Part shown: positions 11,501-22,117 of the stretch, piece after piece
How the letters are laid out: every line of letters begins with the position of its first letter
Position numbering within the stretch: position 1 is the first letter of the stretch
Assembly: GCA_964019055.1 (NCBI GenBank)
Contig: OZ025213.1
Location: 4,746,792-4,810,791, forward strand
Reading direction: 5' to 3'
DNA from: Anthopleura xanthogrammica
Lineage: Eukaryota > Cnidaria > Anthozoa > Actiniaria > Actiniidae
Length of the DNA stretch: 64,000 nucleotides
Made by a program: the position numbers and the translations under genes
The notes under the pieces: generated by a model
The model's input: the letters and a program-made list of their open reading frames with translations, nothing else
Told to the model about the DNA's origin: nothing
The model's database searches: none

Positions 11501-14500
11501 TTTTCAATGATTTTGTAATTAAGAGTATCATCAATATACATTCCAACGCCTCCTGCTGACAAAGGCGTTGGGACATATTCAAAATTATATCCTGGTATAC
11601 AAGGATCAAAATCGAGTAATTTTTTGTTTGATATTTTAGTTTCAGTGATACCAATTATACTAAACTTAAAATCTAATTCATGTAATAAGAGGTTTTGAAA
11701 GTTTTCGATGTTATGCCTTAGGCTTCTTACATTATTGTGAAGAAAGGAGATGCTATTTGTATTAAGGAACGATTTCTTGAATAGGGAAAAACTATGAGGA
11801 GAATAATAATTTGATTTAATTAGTTTGGTATCAAGAAAGAATTCTATTGAAAACTTGTGATTCAGCTGATGAACATTCTGCATGATACAAGAAATGACGT
11901 CAAGTGAAACCCAGCTATATTGTACAGGAAAACAAAGGTGTGCACAAAAATATTGTACTGCATTTTTGCTAGATTTTTTCCTTCGCTTGTGTTATAGCAC
12001 GGGCGCCAGAATCGCCTCCATGTTGACACAGCTTAAAAACCGCTGATTGGCTAATGTAAATATTAACTGAGGGTGCGCAGTGTGGTTTTCCGCTGAATTT
12101 ATCGCAGGCGTCAGTACAAAATGGCAGACGAGGATGAATTATTGTCGAGCACTTTTTCTTCCAAAAACCGCAGTTTTTTTCTCATATGGATGGATTATAG
12201 TTAGTAGATGATCAAGAAAAGGAGACAGATAAGCATCACGATGTTATGTGAATGGTGAATTGTCAAGTTTTCTGTCTGATTCGGAAAAAAACAAGTTGTC
12301 AAAGTGCAGATACTTCGATAAAAGATACGATTATTGCTTTCTTGTTCCAATTCTATTTCGGGATTCTGAACTTCAAATGCTGATTGATTGTCAAGATAAT
12401 CAAGTAAATATAGTCATGGATGCTGTAAGTTTTAAAATTCGTAATAAAAGCTAGAGATGAACATGCTAAACGTCGAATATTATGTAAAATACTTTCAACA
12501 GAGTCGCTGTACTGTATAAATTCTAGTATTTGCTCCAATTTCGATATCGTGTACATGTGATAGAATCCTTGATAATTCTTCCTTTCGGTTGTTTCTCGGT
12601 GAAAAAATGGGGACACTGGTTATTCAACCAGCTTTAAATGAGTTTCAAGGCATATTTGAAAGCAGACATGAAAAGTTTCAAAAAAATATGCAGCAGGAAA
12701 GAGAGGCTTTTCATGATTAGCAACATGATGCTACAGCAGCTATTTTGCTTTGATGTCATTTTGATATTATAATATCAATGAAAAACTCATATTATGTCTA
12801 TTGTAAATGGGAGAATCTCTCTCGTAAAGTGGCTGTCGACTCGAAAGTTTATATTACTTTGACAGCCACACACACTTTACTATAAATTAAATATATAATT
12901 TTCAGTCACTTAATTATCCTGCTTTCAAATTTGTAAATGTTATGTATAAATATTCATATTGTAAATATATGTGTGTGAATAAAACAAAGTTCAAAGTTCA
13001 AAGGAACTGCTGTAGTTGTGAACTGGAAGCATTGAAGTGAACTAGTGTATAATAACTGTGTGGATAAAAAGTTAATATAATAACTGTGGGTTATCATTCG
13101 AAAACAAAGGTTTTTATACTTAAGTCATGCCAACTCTGCATACAGTGTTTTTTCTCTATTCAGTACTTGTCAAGGTCAAAAATTGTGTCCAAAGCCAGCT
13201 GTTATAATCAGATACTCCCCTAGATAAGTACTAGCAAAAACATTAAAAATAGAAAAGTCTTAGTTTTCCTCATTTCTGTGAATAGCTCATGAATAATATA
13301 TCCTTCATTATTTTGACTCACACAGACACACACAGTAGAAAGCCCATGTTATGGAAGTTTAGACCCAAAGTAGATAGACTTTTCATCTACCAATCATACA
13401 AGAAATGTATAAATATATTAAAGGAATATACTGTAAGTCCCTTGTGATGCATGAAGCCTTAGAAGGGGTTCAGTTCATGTAAGTTTTACTTGAAACAACC
13501 CATTTATGATAGTATATATCCTTTACATTGCTTTATGAGTATACCTCATTTGATACAGACACTAGTTTAGTAGATAAGATGATAAGATAGTTGTAAACTT
13601 ATCCTGGTCACACTTTTGTTGAAAGCATAAATATTGTAACACTGCGTATGCCTTTCAGGAAATAGAATAATCAGTCATTAATTCCTTTTTTTAAATCTTT
13701 TCAGTTTCTAATACTGGAAATGCTGGTTTTTTTTTGGAACTAAAAAAATGTTGAAAGCTCTTTTGGAATAGTTTATTGATAAACTACAGAAGTCAGGCAA
13801 CTGTGTTTCATTCATTATATTTCTATCAGAACAATGATATAATATGGAATAAATAGAGAAAAAGAGAGTGACATACACTGATATACTCTTTTCACAACAG
13901 GCTGAAGGGGTTGGGCCGGGATTCATAGTTTATGTAGATGGGGGGCTATGACAATTTTAATGTTTTTCCCTTATATTTTATGGAAGCCCCCCTGATGTCA
14001 TAAGTGAATTTTTTCTACTAAGTACTATTTATTGCACCATTGGTATCAATCTACATGCATTATACCATTACCATTTTATACGTCTAGCACGACCAAATGC
14101 TTCTGCCCACATACCATGCACCCTTCCTCCCCCTTCATCACTCTCCCGCTACCATATTTTATCTTCACATTTATTGCATTCACAACATCAAAATGATTTT
14201 ATTAATTTTTTTTCATAATATTACCCCTCTCCACAGACACACATGCACCCTGATTATACTTTTATCCTATTTTTTCTCTATTCCCTTTTTATCCCCACCT
14301 TTGCCTGAGTCTGAATACTTTTGCCAAACATAGTTTTCTCAGTTTTCTCCTTTTTAACTGAATTTTTTTGATGCCCCCCCCCCCCCCCCTCTTATACCTT
14401 GTTCTAATTTTTGGGAAAGTTTCCATGGGCCTTCCCTCCCCCACCACCACCACCAAAAAAGAAACTACTCTAGAAAAATCATGACCCCCCCCCCAATCTG

Positions 14501-15715
14501 GATAAATTATGAACCCTCCCTAAGAAAAGGAAACTAGACCTACTGTATGACTGAAATGCTCCTATAAATGAGTATGAGGATGAAATATTTTAGTGAAAAT
14601 GCAAAAAGGAATTAGCTATGTATGTAAATTATTGATTTAGTTTGTGATTGTTCTAAATTCATGGCATCATATTAACCCTTGCTTCTAACACATGATGCAG
14701 AACAGGTTAAAGCTATAGTAATCTTTTTATAACAGTTGATTGTATTCGGATTTTAAATTAAGGAACTGCTATCATATTGTTTAATATTGAATCGCTTTGG
14801 AGGATTTTGGACAGGTGTGTTAGCAAGAAAATAGCAGGATTGATGATCGTTAGTTCTTGAATTTTATCGGATAATCTCAGCCATGAAAAATTTACTTAAT
14901 GAAACAGAAATTACTCAAGAGCTCAAACTCAGAATAAAGAGCTCATTTGATATTTTGTGTAATGGCAAATAATAAGCAATATATTAAAATCTCAAGCTTA
15001 TATATGTTGTCCTGACCTTATAAATTCAAAAACACGAAGGGGACTTCAGTCAGTATTTTCGATGATTTGTGATTTTGTTGTCGAACTACAGAATAATTTA
15101 TCCCGTCGTTTAATTTTTCGATGACCTTCTAAAGAACCTGGATAGTCAAAATAGATATTGGTAATTATTCTCCTTCAGTAAGACATGAAATTACGGTCAA
15201 AATAAAACGCTGGTGGCCTTACAAAGTCAGAGGTTTTGCAGCCGGGGAAAATCTTTCGTGTCCGCCATCTTGTTTTGTACAATTTCGCGCATGCGCAGCG
15301 GTTTTTAAGCCGTGTCCTCCATGTTTGGATTAAAACTAACGCTTTGCATTTTGTTTTCAACGGTCTAAGCTGCTTTGGTACGGCTTTAGTCCTTTAGTAG
15401 TGAATAAACATCTAGCTCCGATTTCAATCTCGTGATGTTTGTCTGTTTAATATTAAGAACCGGGTCACTCGGACTTCACGGCCCGACACTATCTTGGACT
15501 CAATTACACCCTGTGGTGCATGTAAGACAAGGATTCCTAGGAAATGTAGCTTTGTAATACGAGTCTTTCAGTTAGTTTTCAACATATTCTCAAGCTTACC
15601 TTTTAAGATGTGGAACCATCACTAGTAATATAAACAAGAAGAAACCAAGAGAAAAAGAATAACGATTAAAGAACCTGAGAAAACGACGAGGGCGAAGACT
15701 TGTACAAAACTCCAT
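6217..15715 (-). CDS. Type II membrane protein with LicD (fukutin-type) domain
   Basis: Two exons: 15600-15715 (ATG at 15715) and 6217-7915. Exon 1 ends AAAAG|GTAAGC (phase 2); exon 2 follows TTTTAAACAG and opens with G, completing an Arg codon, giving 604 aa. Residues 1-20 are cytosolic and basic, about 21-35 a signal anchor. Residues about 85-350 look like a GT-A glycosyltransferase region (cysteines, AGGSF, and FEDLFLGL at about 317). Residues about 395-600 hold a LicD nucleotidyltransferase domain: DTGSVLG, then PWDIDGD at about 440-446, the metal-binding acidic motif. Fukutin and FKRP of this family transfer ribitol phosphate to dystroglycan glycans in the Golgi; this protein probably modifies glycans similarly, but substrate and exact orthology are unknown. 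The 7.7-kb intron carries a LINE. The start of exon 2 as its own frame would be a GTG, so the spliced model is preferred. Confidence 0.75.
7916..8437. other. Intron sequence before the LINE
   Basis: This is intron of the LicD-domain gene. It has a repeated acatgtgaa/ttcacatgt palindromic patch near 7990-8030 and a short hairpin (tggtggtcaaacactgaccacca) at about 8400-8422. No coding exon was seen. It adjoins the tetranucleotide tail of the LINE. Confidence 0.5.
8438..8504. repeat. (AATC)n microsatellite, LINE 3' tail
   Basis: About 16 perfect tetranucleotide units. Position and orientation match a LINE 3' tail made of short tandem repeats, as CR1/L2-type elements have. Confidence 0.9.
8853..10674 (-). 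pseudogene. LINE reverse transcriptase, broken
   Basis: On the minus strand the RT runs from about 10674 to 8853. The N-terminal block includes YRPISLLSNINRIFEKIMYN and the Q-GFRKDHST region (open 10617-9994). A frameshift near 10040 moves the frame. The catalytic FADD follows at 9750-9761 in the new frame. One in-frame TAA (about 9640) precedes the C-terminal thumb region (VKYLGLLIDSNLSW, LPYITYGLPIWG; 9620-8853). The element would copy its own RNA by target-primed reverse transcription; this copy cannot make a full protein. Confidence 0.85.
10675..11883 (-). pseudogene. LINE endonuclease domain and linker, broken
   Basis: The open part 11883-11047 carries an exonuclease-endonuclease-phosphatase fold: FLHNNVRSL, GITETKI with the catalytic Glu, ILGDFNLNLL, TLIDNIL and the SDISNH end motif. 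In the same frame a TGA at about 11044 is followed by the linker (10959-10675), which stops at a TAG where NMKKT*QG suggests an original Trp codon. The domain nicks target DNA to prime reverse transcription. Confidence 0.85.
11891..15524. other. Intron of the LicD-domain gene, no clear exon
   Basis: Mostly unique-looking AT-rich sequence with C-runs at about 14372-14390 and 14485-14495. Short frames near 12121-12718 are listed separately. A piece near 15235-15335 (cgcgcatgcgcagcgg, gtcctccatgtttgg) recalls the 11990-12070 stretch in inverted orientation and may be another repeat. No transposase or RNA gene was recognised. Confidence 0.45.
12121..12718 (+). other. Short plus-strand frames, possible gene relic
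   Basis: A 27-codon frame at 12121 (MADEDELLSSTFSSKNRSF...) sits after a GC-richer stretch. It is followed by a 68-codon frame at 12248-12454 and a 38-codon glutamine-rich frame at 12608-12718 (ending NMQQEREAFHD). Several aataaa-like signals lie near 12977. The start region resembles 39413-39460 (gagcactttttc, then ctaaaacc). I do not recognise a family. It could be a decayed small gene, a gene-capturing repeat, or chance. Confidence 0.2.
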
Positions 15716-15746
15716 TGCAAATTTGTAGTGGGCTAGGCCTGTTGTG
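15525..15746 (-). repeat. Segmental duplicate, copy 2 (bears exon 1 of LicD-domain gene)
   Basis: It matches 150-350 and 30140-30350 closely, with small deletions (the ctcacgacgctcacc piece is missing, so its exon starts at the second Met). It ends in tttgtagtgggctaggcctg, directly followed by the 6.3-kb TIR element. After that element the sequence resumes at 22048 with gtaagtaccctgggctcc, as in the uninterrupted copy at about 31590-31640. Confidence 0.8.
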
Positions 15747-16585
15747 TAGCGTGGCGGAATGGTCCTCCGTGGCAGAATGGTCCTCTGACCTTTCCTCCAA
15801 TAGGAAATTGGCTTTTATCTACCAATGATGCTGCGTGGTGAAAGTGTCCTGTGCAAAATATTTCCTTGGGGGTGATAGCGTGTACGAATGTGTTCTCCAC
15901 AAAAAGTTAGCGCCATGAGATTTACTTCAAAAGTCTTCCAATTTAACTCCAATTACTTCTTATATTGTTCGGAAATTGAGAAGGTCAGTATCCTTATTGT
16001 TTTGTTTGTTTGTTTTTACGCTTTATTTTTATCAAAAGCTGATGTGATACACTACCTACACACTACACTTATTGAAGGTCTAAATTAAAACTTTTCATTG
16101 TTTTTCCGATTATTTTGGTTAAAAATCTTTAGAGTGTACAGCCGGGATATCTTAGTTTAGCTACGATTTGTATTAAAATGCGCGAAGATTGAAGTGGATT
16201 CAAGGCTACTGGCGCCGATAACGAAACGATCAGTGCATGCAGACTCGACATCAACAGCAAATTATCGTGATAGCTGCATGTATCTAGATAATCAGTGTCC
16301 AGAGTCTGATCAGTGTCTTAAATATTGACTTCCTTTTAATCATAAAAAATTGACTGTTCCAAATTTTTTTAGAAGCTAAGCAGCATATGCTATCTATGTG
16401 CTTCAATTTAGCATGATTGTTAACATTTTTAGATATAAGCTTAAGCTTAGCTCATAATAATTTTTACATACAGTCTTATACACCAGTGAATGTAAACCCA
16501 CATCCCTAACCCTGGGGCTATGTGGGATTGGTGGGGCATTTGGCATATTATCACTGTTTTCATTGCTATGTGCTGATCGAGACAA

Positions 16586-16676
16586 CAGCCCCCCTCTCTA
16601 TTAAGCCCCCCTCTCCAATAAGCCCCCCCCCCCCCCCCCCCTCAAACATGCCTGATGCCGGGGGGCTTAATAGAGG
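16586..16676. repeat. Inverted C/G-run repeat
   Basis: The sequence ctctattaagcccccc is mirrored by ggggggcttaatagag around a long C-run (16624-16642). It is a small fold-back, possibly a MITE, inside the 6.3-kb element. Confidence 0.6.
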
Positions 16677-17537
16677 ATTTACGGTATATCCAGCAATAGG
16701 TTTGTAGTTGTGTGTCAAACCTATTGCTGTATATTATACAAATTTATCATGATTTGGTTTATTGGAAATACCAAACTGGTAAACTGCCATGCAGAGACTA
16801 AATGTACATATTCACAAACAGAAAAGAATATTTCACCTTGACTGTTATAATTTTTTATATTTTTCTTTTTCTATTTCCTTTCCTTTTCTGTGTTTCACTG
16901 AAGTGGATAATTATTGGTTATGCTAAGGAACACCCTTTTGATTAATATTCTTTGTTTGATTGACTGTATTTTCATGCTTTTTTAATTAATCTAAATTATT
17001 TTGTTCCTTTTATAGGAAATCAAGTAGTTTTGAGCTGTACGTACACCCAAGATGCCAGAGCACAAATGATAAAAGAGCACCATGCATGATGGCAATCCTG
17101 TATTAGATTATTAACAAATTGTGTTTGTATACTTCAGAGTATTTGAGTGTTCTATGCAGTTTTGTTCATGACAGGCCTGATGGGTCATCATGCAATCATA
17201 ATTGTCAAAGGAGCACTCTAGTTCCTTCTTCAGCTGTTTAAAAAAAAAAAATTAATTGTAAGTCCTTCAAGGTCAAATTATTGACATAGTATTTACAGTT
17301 TGACAAACATCACTGGAAATATGAAAATAGGCCTGAAAAGATATACTCAAACTGGTTTTAGAAAATTTTATGAGACACAGACATTTCGGTTCATAAGAAT
17401 TTCTAAAACCAGGGTTGTATGTTTCATTTATCATGATAATTTCAGGAATTATATATACTTATTTCAATAAAGTTAGTATCCAACTGACCTACAAATCTGA
17501 GACCACTGAGAGTTATAGGAAATACTTAATATCAGAC

Positions 17538-17653
17538 CAGGGGTAGATACAGAGGTGTTAACAATCAAAAATATGAATATTTCAAAGAATAGATATCTTA
17601 AAGTAACCTTGAATAACATTATCCACCCCCTTAAAATCCTGGATCCGCCCCTG
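17538..17653. mobile_element. MITE with CAGGGGCGGATCCAG-type ends
   Basis: The left end caggggtagatacag and the right end ctggatccgcccctg are inverted copies. Other copies lie at 19193-19371, 19630-19780 and 57064-57225. Such short GGATCC-bearing ends fit non-autonomous hAT-like elements, but no clean target duplication was resolved. Confidence 0.6.
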
Positions 17654-17929
17654 CAGACAAGAAAAGCTTTTTAATTTTAAAATTTAATCTTGCGGAAGTT
17701 CAAAGAGGTGAAACTGTAATAAGACAAGTAAGTTTAATCTGCAAACACTCTTGTAGTACTGTACAGCATTTACCTATAAAGGCCAGCGAAATCTGTGTCC
17801 AAATATGATATCAGCCGCATTTTGCGGTAGTGCAAACTATGACATATGCCTGGATTCCATATTTCGCGGTAACTCATAATGTGACCAAAATAACCCCAAC
17901 CCTAGGTTTATCCAAACTATACCCTATGG

Positions 17930-18085
17930 GACTATAGACCATGGCGCGCTATGGAGAACGTACTCTGAAACCACAGCGCGCGTTCACGTGAATGGAGATA
18001 AGACTACCCTATGGGACTATAGACCATGGCGCGCTATGGCGAACGTACTCTGAAACTACAGCGCGCGTTGACGTGAATGAAGATA
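17930..18085. repeat. Two direct copies of an 80-bp unit with GCGCGC boxes
   Basis: The unit ccctatgggactatagacca, with tggcgcgctatgg and acagcgcgcgtt, is present twice with about four differences (17930-18008 and 18010-18085). Confidence 0.8.
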
Positions 18086-18361
18086 AGACTATATACCCTA
18101 TAGCTTAAACTGTAAAGAAAGATTCTATAGAAGTGTAATAAAAATCTGGCACCACATCTACAGTGCGCGCTCTCCTAACATACATTTCATGTGAGCCTGA
18201 AAATCGACGCGAATCACTGAAAATACCTACTTTTACGGCATCTTTTTGACTTGCCTAACTACGATCTTTAAATGACAGGATTTTTAAGAAAAGTAATTAA
18301 TGAAATATTAGGCTCTCAACCTACCTTATATAAAGATTCTTTTAAGTAAGAAACAAGTTAT

Positions 18362-18840
18362 ACACTAAGAGTAGGGTTAGGGATATGATTTGGGCATGGA
18401 TTTCCTAGGCCATCGCGCGATATGGTTTTGATGCATGATAGCCAACGCGCGATGTGGTTTTTAAGTAGGGTAGCCATCGCGCGATGCTGTGGGGTAGGCC
18501 GGTAAGGGTAGGGTAGGGTTAGGGATAAGATTTGGGTATGGATTTCCTAGCCATCGCGCGATATGGTTTTGATGTATGATAGCCAACGCGCGATGTGGTG
18601 AAATGAAAAAAATATAATATAACTGAAAACTGACCAGGAACGCTTTTAGGCATAAAACACGTTATGCACTAAGAGTAGGATTAAGGATAAGATTTGGGCA
18701 TGGATTTCCTAGGCCATCGCGCAATATGGTTTTTATGTAAGGTAACCAACGCGCGATGTGGTTTTATATATGGTAGCCAACGCGCGATGTGGTTTACGTG
18801 TAGAGGAGTTAGCGCGCGATGTGGTTTTTATATAGGGGAA
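18362..18840. repeat. Irregular tandem array with GCGCGAT boxes
   Basis: The block agagtagggttagggatatg followed by gatttcctaggccatcgcgc starts at about 18366, 18508 and 18672. Each start is followed by one to three shorter repeats of gccaacgcgcgatgtggttt. The spacing is uneven. No protein is encoded; the frame at 18694-18894 simply reads through the repeats. Confidence 0.75.
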
Positions 18841-19192
18841 CTTATTATCTTTTTGAAAAATTTGTTATACACGTTGTATACCCTTCTGTTATAAAAGTTT
18901 CATGATTAAATTTCAAGTAACACTTGCTAGCCCTTGTGATGAAAATAGTCTTAGTAGTAAATGCAAGCGAGGAAAATCAAGAATAGTCAAAAATATGTTT
19001 CTAATCCTTACCCAGAGCTACAAAATAACAACACATTGAGATAAGGAATATTCTTTGAAGGCAGGCCTAAGGTTTTGCAGGCCTAATTTAGCTTAATATT
19101 GTATACCTATCAATATTAATTACTTGACATAATATTGCATTTTGTGCCAACAAAATTATTTGCATGTTAAACTAATATAATAAGATTTATCT

Positions 19193-19371
19193 CAGGGGAG
19201 GATCCGGGGGAGGGGTACAGGGGGTGCGCACACCCCTCGGAGCAGCTTTGTCCCCCTATTTTGAAGATACCCAATACGAAATGCTTTCTTTCTTTGATTC
19301 TGAGGGTTGCATCCCCCTGGGCTGACTTTGTGTCCTGCACCCCTCCCTGAACAAAATCCTGGATCCGCCCC
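19193..19371. mobile_element. MITE with GGATCC-type ends, copy 2
   Basis: The left end caggggaggatccgg and the right end cctggatccgcccc form an inverted pair around a GC-richer core. Confidence 0.6.
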
Positions 19372-19629
19372 ATCTATAGGGACAATAAGGAAATATTGAT
19401 AATCAATAATCAATATTTCATTGCTAGATAGATAGAAACTTTATATATAAGAGGGTGACACTAAATAGTATAGACATTGTGGCCCTCGAGTTAAGCTAAT
19501 AAACTTTTGAACATGTGCTGTGAGTTAAACAAATTAGAAATTCCCTGTTGTCAGAAAAATTGATACAGCTATTTCAAAAAGGGTTTAATTTGTTGCATGT
19601 TGCTTACCATATATTCATATGTAATGTCA

Positions 19630-19780
19630 CAAGGGCAGATCCAGGGGGTGAATTGGGTGACTAGTCACCCCCCTTGGAGTTGAATATAATAAGAATAAAG
19701 GATAAGACCAAAAAAGACACTACATAGTGCCTTGCTAGGTACCAGTCACCCCCCTTGAAATCATTCTGGATCCACCACTG
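19630..19780. mobile_element. MITE with GGATCC-type ends, copy 3
   Basis: The left end caagggcagatccaggg and the right end ctggatccaccactg are inverted, and an inner ggtgactagtcacccccct palindrome is present. No clean target duplication was found. Confidence 0.6.
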
Positions 19781-20329
19781 TCAGGACTGAAGAAAGTATG
19801 CTGGGAAAATCTGCAGACAAAGTTTGGTAGTAATATTGTTGTGACCTTTCAATCATTGAATTTAGATTGTCCATAGTGCATTTCAGGCTTGGTATTTAAC
19901 ATACAACCAAACCTTCACGAACCTTTTTAGAAATAGCCATATATTATAGGTGAGTCATACCAAAATTATAATATGAACAAACTATAAGCCTCTATTTTTT
20001 TCTTTCAGTACAACACTGCATTAAATAACTGAAATAAGTTATTTATTTATTAAATGTACATAAGCACAGTCTAATTCAGTGTTTTCAGTATATATTCTAA
20101 AACAGATGAATAGTTGAATGGTGAAATATTTCTTTGGTTGCATCTTTAATGTATAAATGTTTAAAATTCCAGTATGTAAACTACTGTGATGTGAATTAGG
20201 GCATCATTTGATATACAAAAATAAAGTGTTTCATAAAGAAAAGTATTTCAAAAATGCCATTATCAATAATAATGTCTTTGAATGAGTTAAAATAAGCCTT
20301 CTTGAACCATAAAATTAATATAGAAGACT

Positions 20330-20830
20330 TTATTTTTTTATGGTGTTGTATGAAGGTTTGTTTCTTCTAAAATCTCAAGCTTTCGGGTCATTGACCCATT
20401 GTCAGGGGGAGTGAAAACATTAACCGTTCAAGCTATGCAGACGTTTTGCCAGTTATTATCAATGTTATGTCTGTTTTTACATTTCACTATAACAAGATTA
20501 CAACTCAAATTATTATACTAATGTGTACATGCCAGGGGGTTGGGTCACTAGGGGTACTTCAGTGATAGGATGTACTACTAACTACTGGAATCCAAAAACC
20601 CTGACCCTATCTACCTATTGGTCTAATTGAAGCACCCATACACATAATGTGCATGGACATTTATACCCTATAAAGTCCTCTTCATTATGACACATGTATC
20701 TTTATATACTAATGAGGATATGAATTTTGTATAGCTTGAATGGTAACTGTTAATTTTTTCACTCCACCTGACGATGGGTCAATGGCCCGAAACACTTGGG
20801 ATTTTATGATAATAAAATAACGTAGAAGAG
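20330..20830. mobile_element. Inverted-repeat element with hammerhead-like ends
   Basis: The left arm (about 20366-20440) contains tcgggtcattgacccattgt and agtgaaaacattaaccgttc. The right arm (about 20730-20808) mirrors it with cactccacctgacgatgggt and gcccgaaacacttgggat. On the right arm CTGACGA, a GGGTC/GGCCC stem and GAAA follow in hammerhead order, but the rest of the core does not fit (see rejected items). The element lies inside the 6.3-kb element. Confidence 0.6.
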
Positions 20831-21020
20831 AGAAAAATATACTCAAAAGAGGGTGACTTCATCAGAGATAAAGGTGCATCCAAGTTTGGATGAAGACTTA
20901 GAGCCTCATCACTGTCAGTCTCACATATGATCACCAAGGACCCACAAATTCACTAGCACCTCTGTCTTGACTTTGGCATGATATGCTATAATCTTCAACA
21001 TGTGGGAGTAGGGAATTATA

Positions 21021-21251
21021 GAGTGATTCCAATACGCCTGTGAAATAGTTAGTAGACTAACAGACCCCTTGCACATAATGTCAGAGCAGCTCAATTTGGA
21101 GGGCAAAACAAAAGAAGTTTAATCTCCAAATTGAGCTGCATTCCAACATGCTGCAAGGGGTCTATAGACACTGGTAGACTATATTACCATTGTTTTCTCG
21201 TGTTTATCTAACATTCAATTCTTATTTCACAGGTCAGTATTGCAATCACTC
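21021..21251. mobile_element. TA-flanked MITE with internal palindrome
   Basis: Ends gagtgattccaatacgcctg and the inverse of aggtcagtattgcaatcact are related inverted repeats. A TA lies outside each end (21019-21020 and 21252-21253), as for Tc1/mariner-like insertions. The ends start like the element at 24063-24710 (gagtgatt.caat). A second nested inverted repeat inside pairs gcagctcaatttggag with ctccaaattgagctgc and ccttgca with tgcaagg; a relative of this core is at about 52380-52490. Confidence 0.65.
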
Positions 21252-22047
21252 TAGTCTAAGTGTATTTTTCCAGCTGGTAATTATTCTAATATTAAGCCTA
21301 TATGATATGCCTTTCCTATGATATGCTGCTCCTATTTCTTGATATCTCTGGCCCAGAAAAAAAGCTTAAATCAATTTCTAATGAATCAAGAGTCATACAC
21401 GTGTGTATTTATTTGTGTGTTTATATTATAAGCTTAAGCTCATATCTGCAAAATATAAGCTTAACTTATAAACAATCATTTAATAATTCACTCTATCTGG
21501 GGACCTTAGAATAAGAAATGGGACTTTTAAGCTTTCTACGTATATACTGTAGTTTTTTTTAAGGTCTTATAAAGCAAGAGCAACAACAAAATCGTGAATA
21601 AATAAATTTAATACTCGGCATATTCTTCTAGATTAGGAATGTAGCTTAGTTCATTTGTTGCTTAAAACTTATATTTTATTGACGACTCTCTCCCGATCAA
21701 AGTTATTTATCTAACATGCATCAAAAACTCTTACCGGGAAAAAAACTCCATAAAATACAAATGAAATAAAGAACAGTTTGTAAATCATCAGCAAGTCCAG
21801 CAAGATTGAAAGTGTACTAGACCACAAAATGGCGGACTCAAAATGCCTGCTACCTTGATCAAAATATACACAATCCTCCCCACGCTTCCCCACACAGGAT
21901 ATTTTTGATTGAGACCATTCTGCCACGGACTATCGTACCCAGTTCTAATGTCGAGCGTGATTTATTCTATCGAGTGATTTGATTGGGTATTTGATATTGA
22001 TTACGTCAGAGGACCATTCTGCCACGGAGGACCATTCTGCCATGCTA

Positions 22048-22117
22048 CATGTTGTAAGTACCCTGGGCTCCAACTCTGCTGGTTTTGGCCACAGGGAGCC
22101 CAAGCTGGGTTTCTGTG
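22048..22117. repeat. Fragment of dispersed repeat (gtaagtaccctgggctcc)
   Basis: It matches about 31604-31655 and the 29316-29350 stretch. It is the continuation of segmental copy 2 beyond the 6.3-kb element and is interrupted again at 22118. Confidence 0.7.

Larger units (their letters stand above)
8438..11890 (-). mobile_element. Decayed CR1/L2-like non-LTR retrotransposon (LINE)
   Basis: Minus-strand element with an apurinic-type endonuclease followed by reverse transcriptase, ending in an untranslated region and a tetranucleotide tail ((ATTG)n on the element strand, 8438-8504). Domain order and motifs fit the Jockey/CR1/L2 supergroup. The reading frame is broken by three nonsense codons and one frameshift but is otherwise continuous, so the copy is recent and inactive. 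The 5' end is approximate: I see no ORF1, and no clear target-site duplication was found. Confidence 0.85.
15747..22047. mobile_element. 6.3-kb TIR element, MULE-like, no transposase seen
   Basis: Terminal inverted repeats of 43 bp with two mismatches: 15747-15789 (tagcgtggcggaatggtcct...) and 22005-22047 (...gaccattctgccatgcta). Flanks cctgttgtg (15738-15746) and catgttgta (22048-22056) agree at 7 of 9 positions, as expected of an old 9-bp target duplication typical of Mutator-like elements. The uninterrupted sequence gggcctgttgtaagtaccct exists at about 31600. Each TIR contains a repeated ccgtggcagaatggtcct motif, a possible transposase-binding repeat. Inside there are only small frames and several nested MITEs, so it is non-autonomous or decayed. 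Confidence 0.7.

Noticed and set aside
20768..20795. Third hammerhead ribozyme (plus strand)
   Set aside because: Core and stem II fit, but the cleavage-site side reads GAAACACU and stem I does not pair, so it is not called as a ribozyme.
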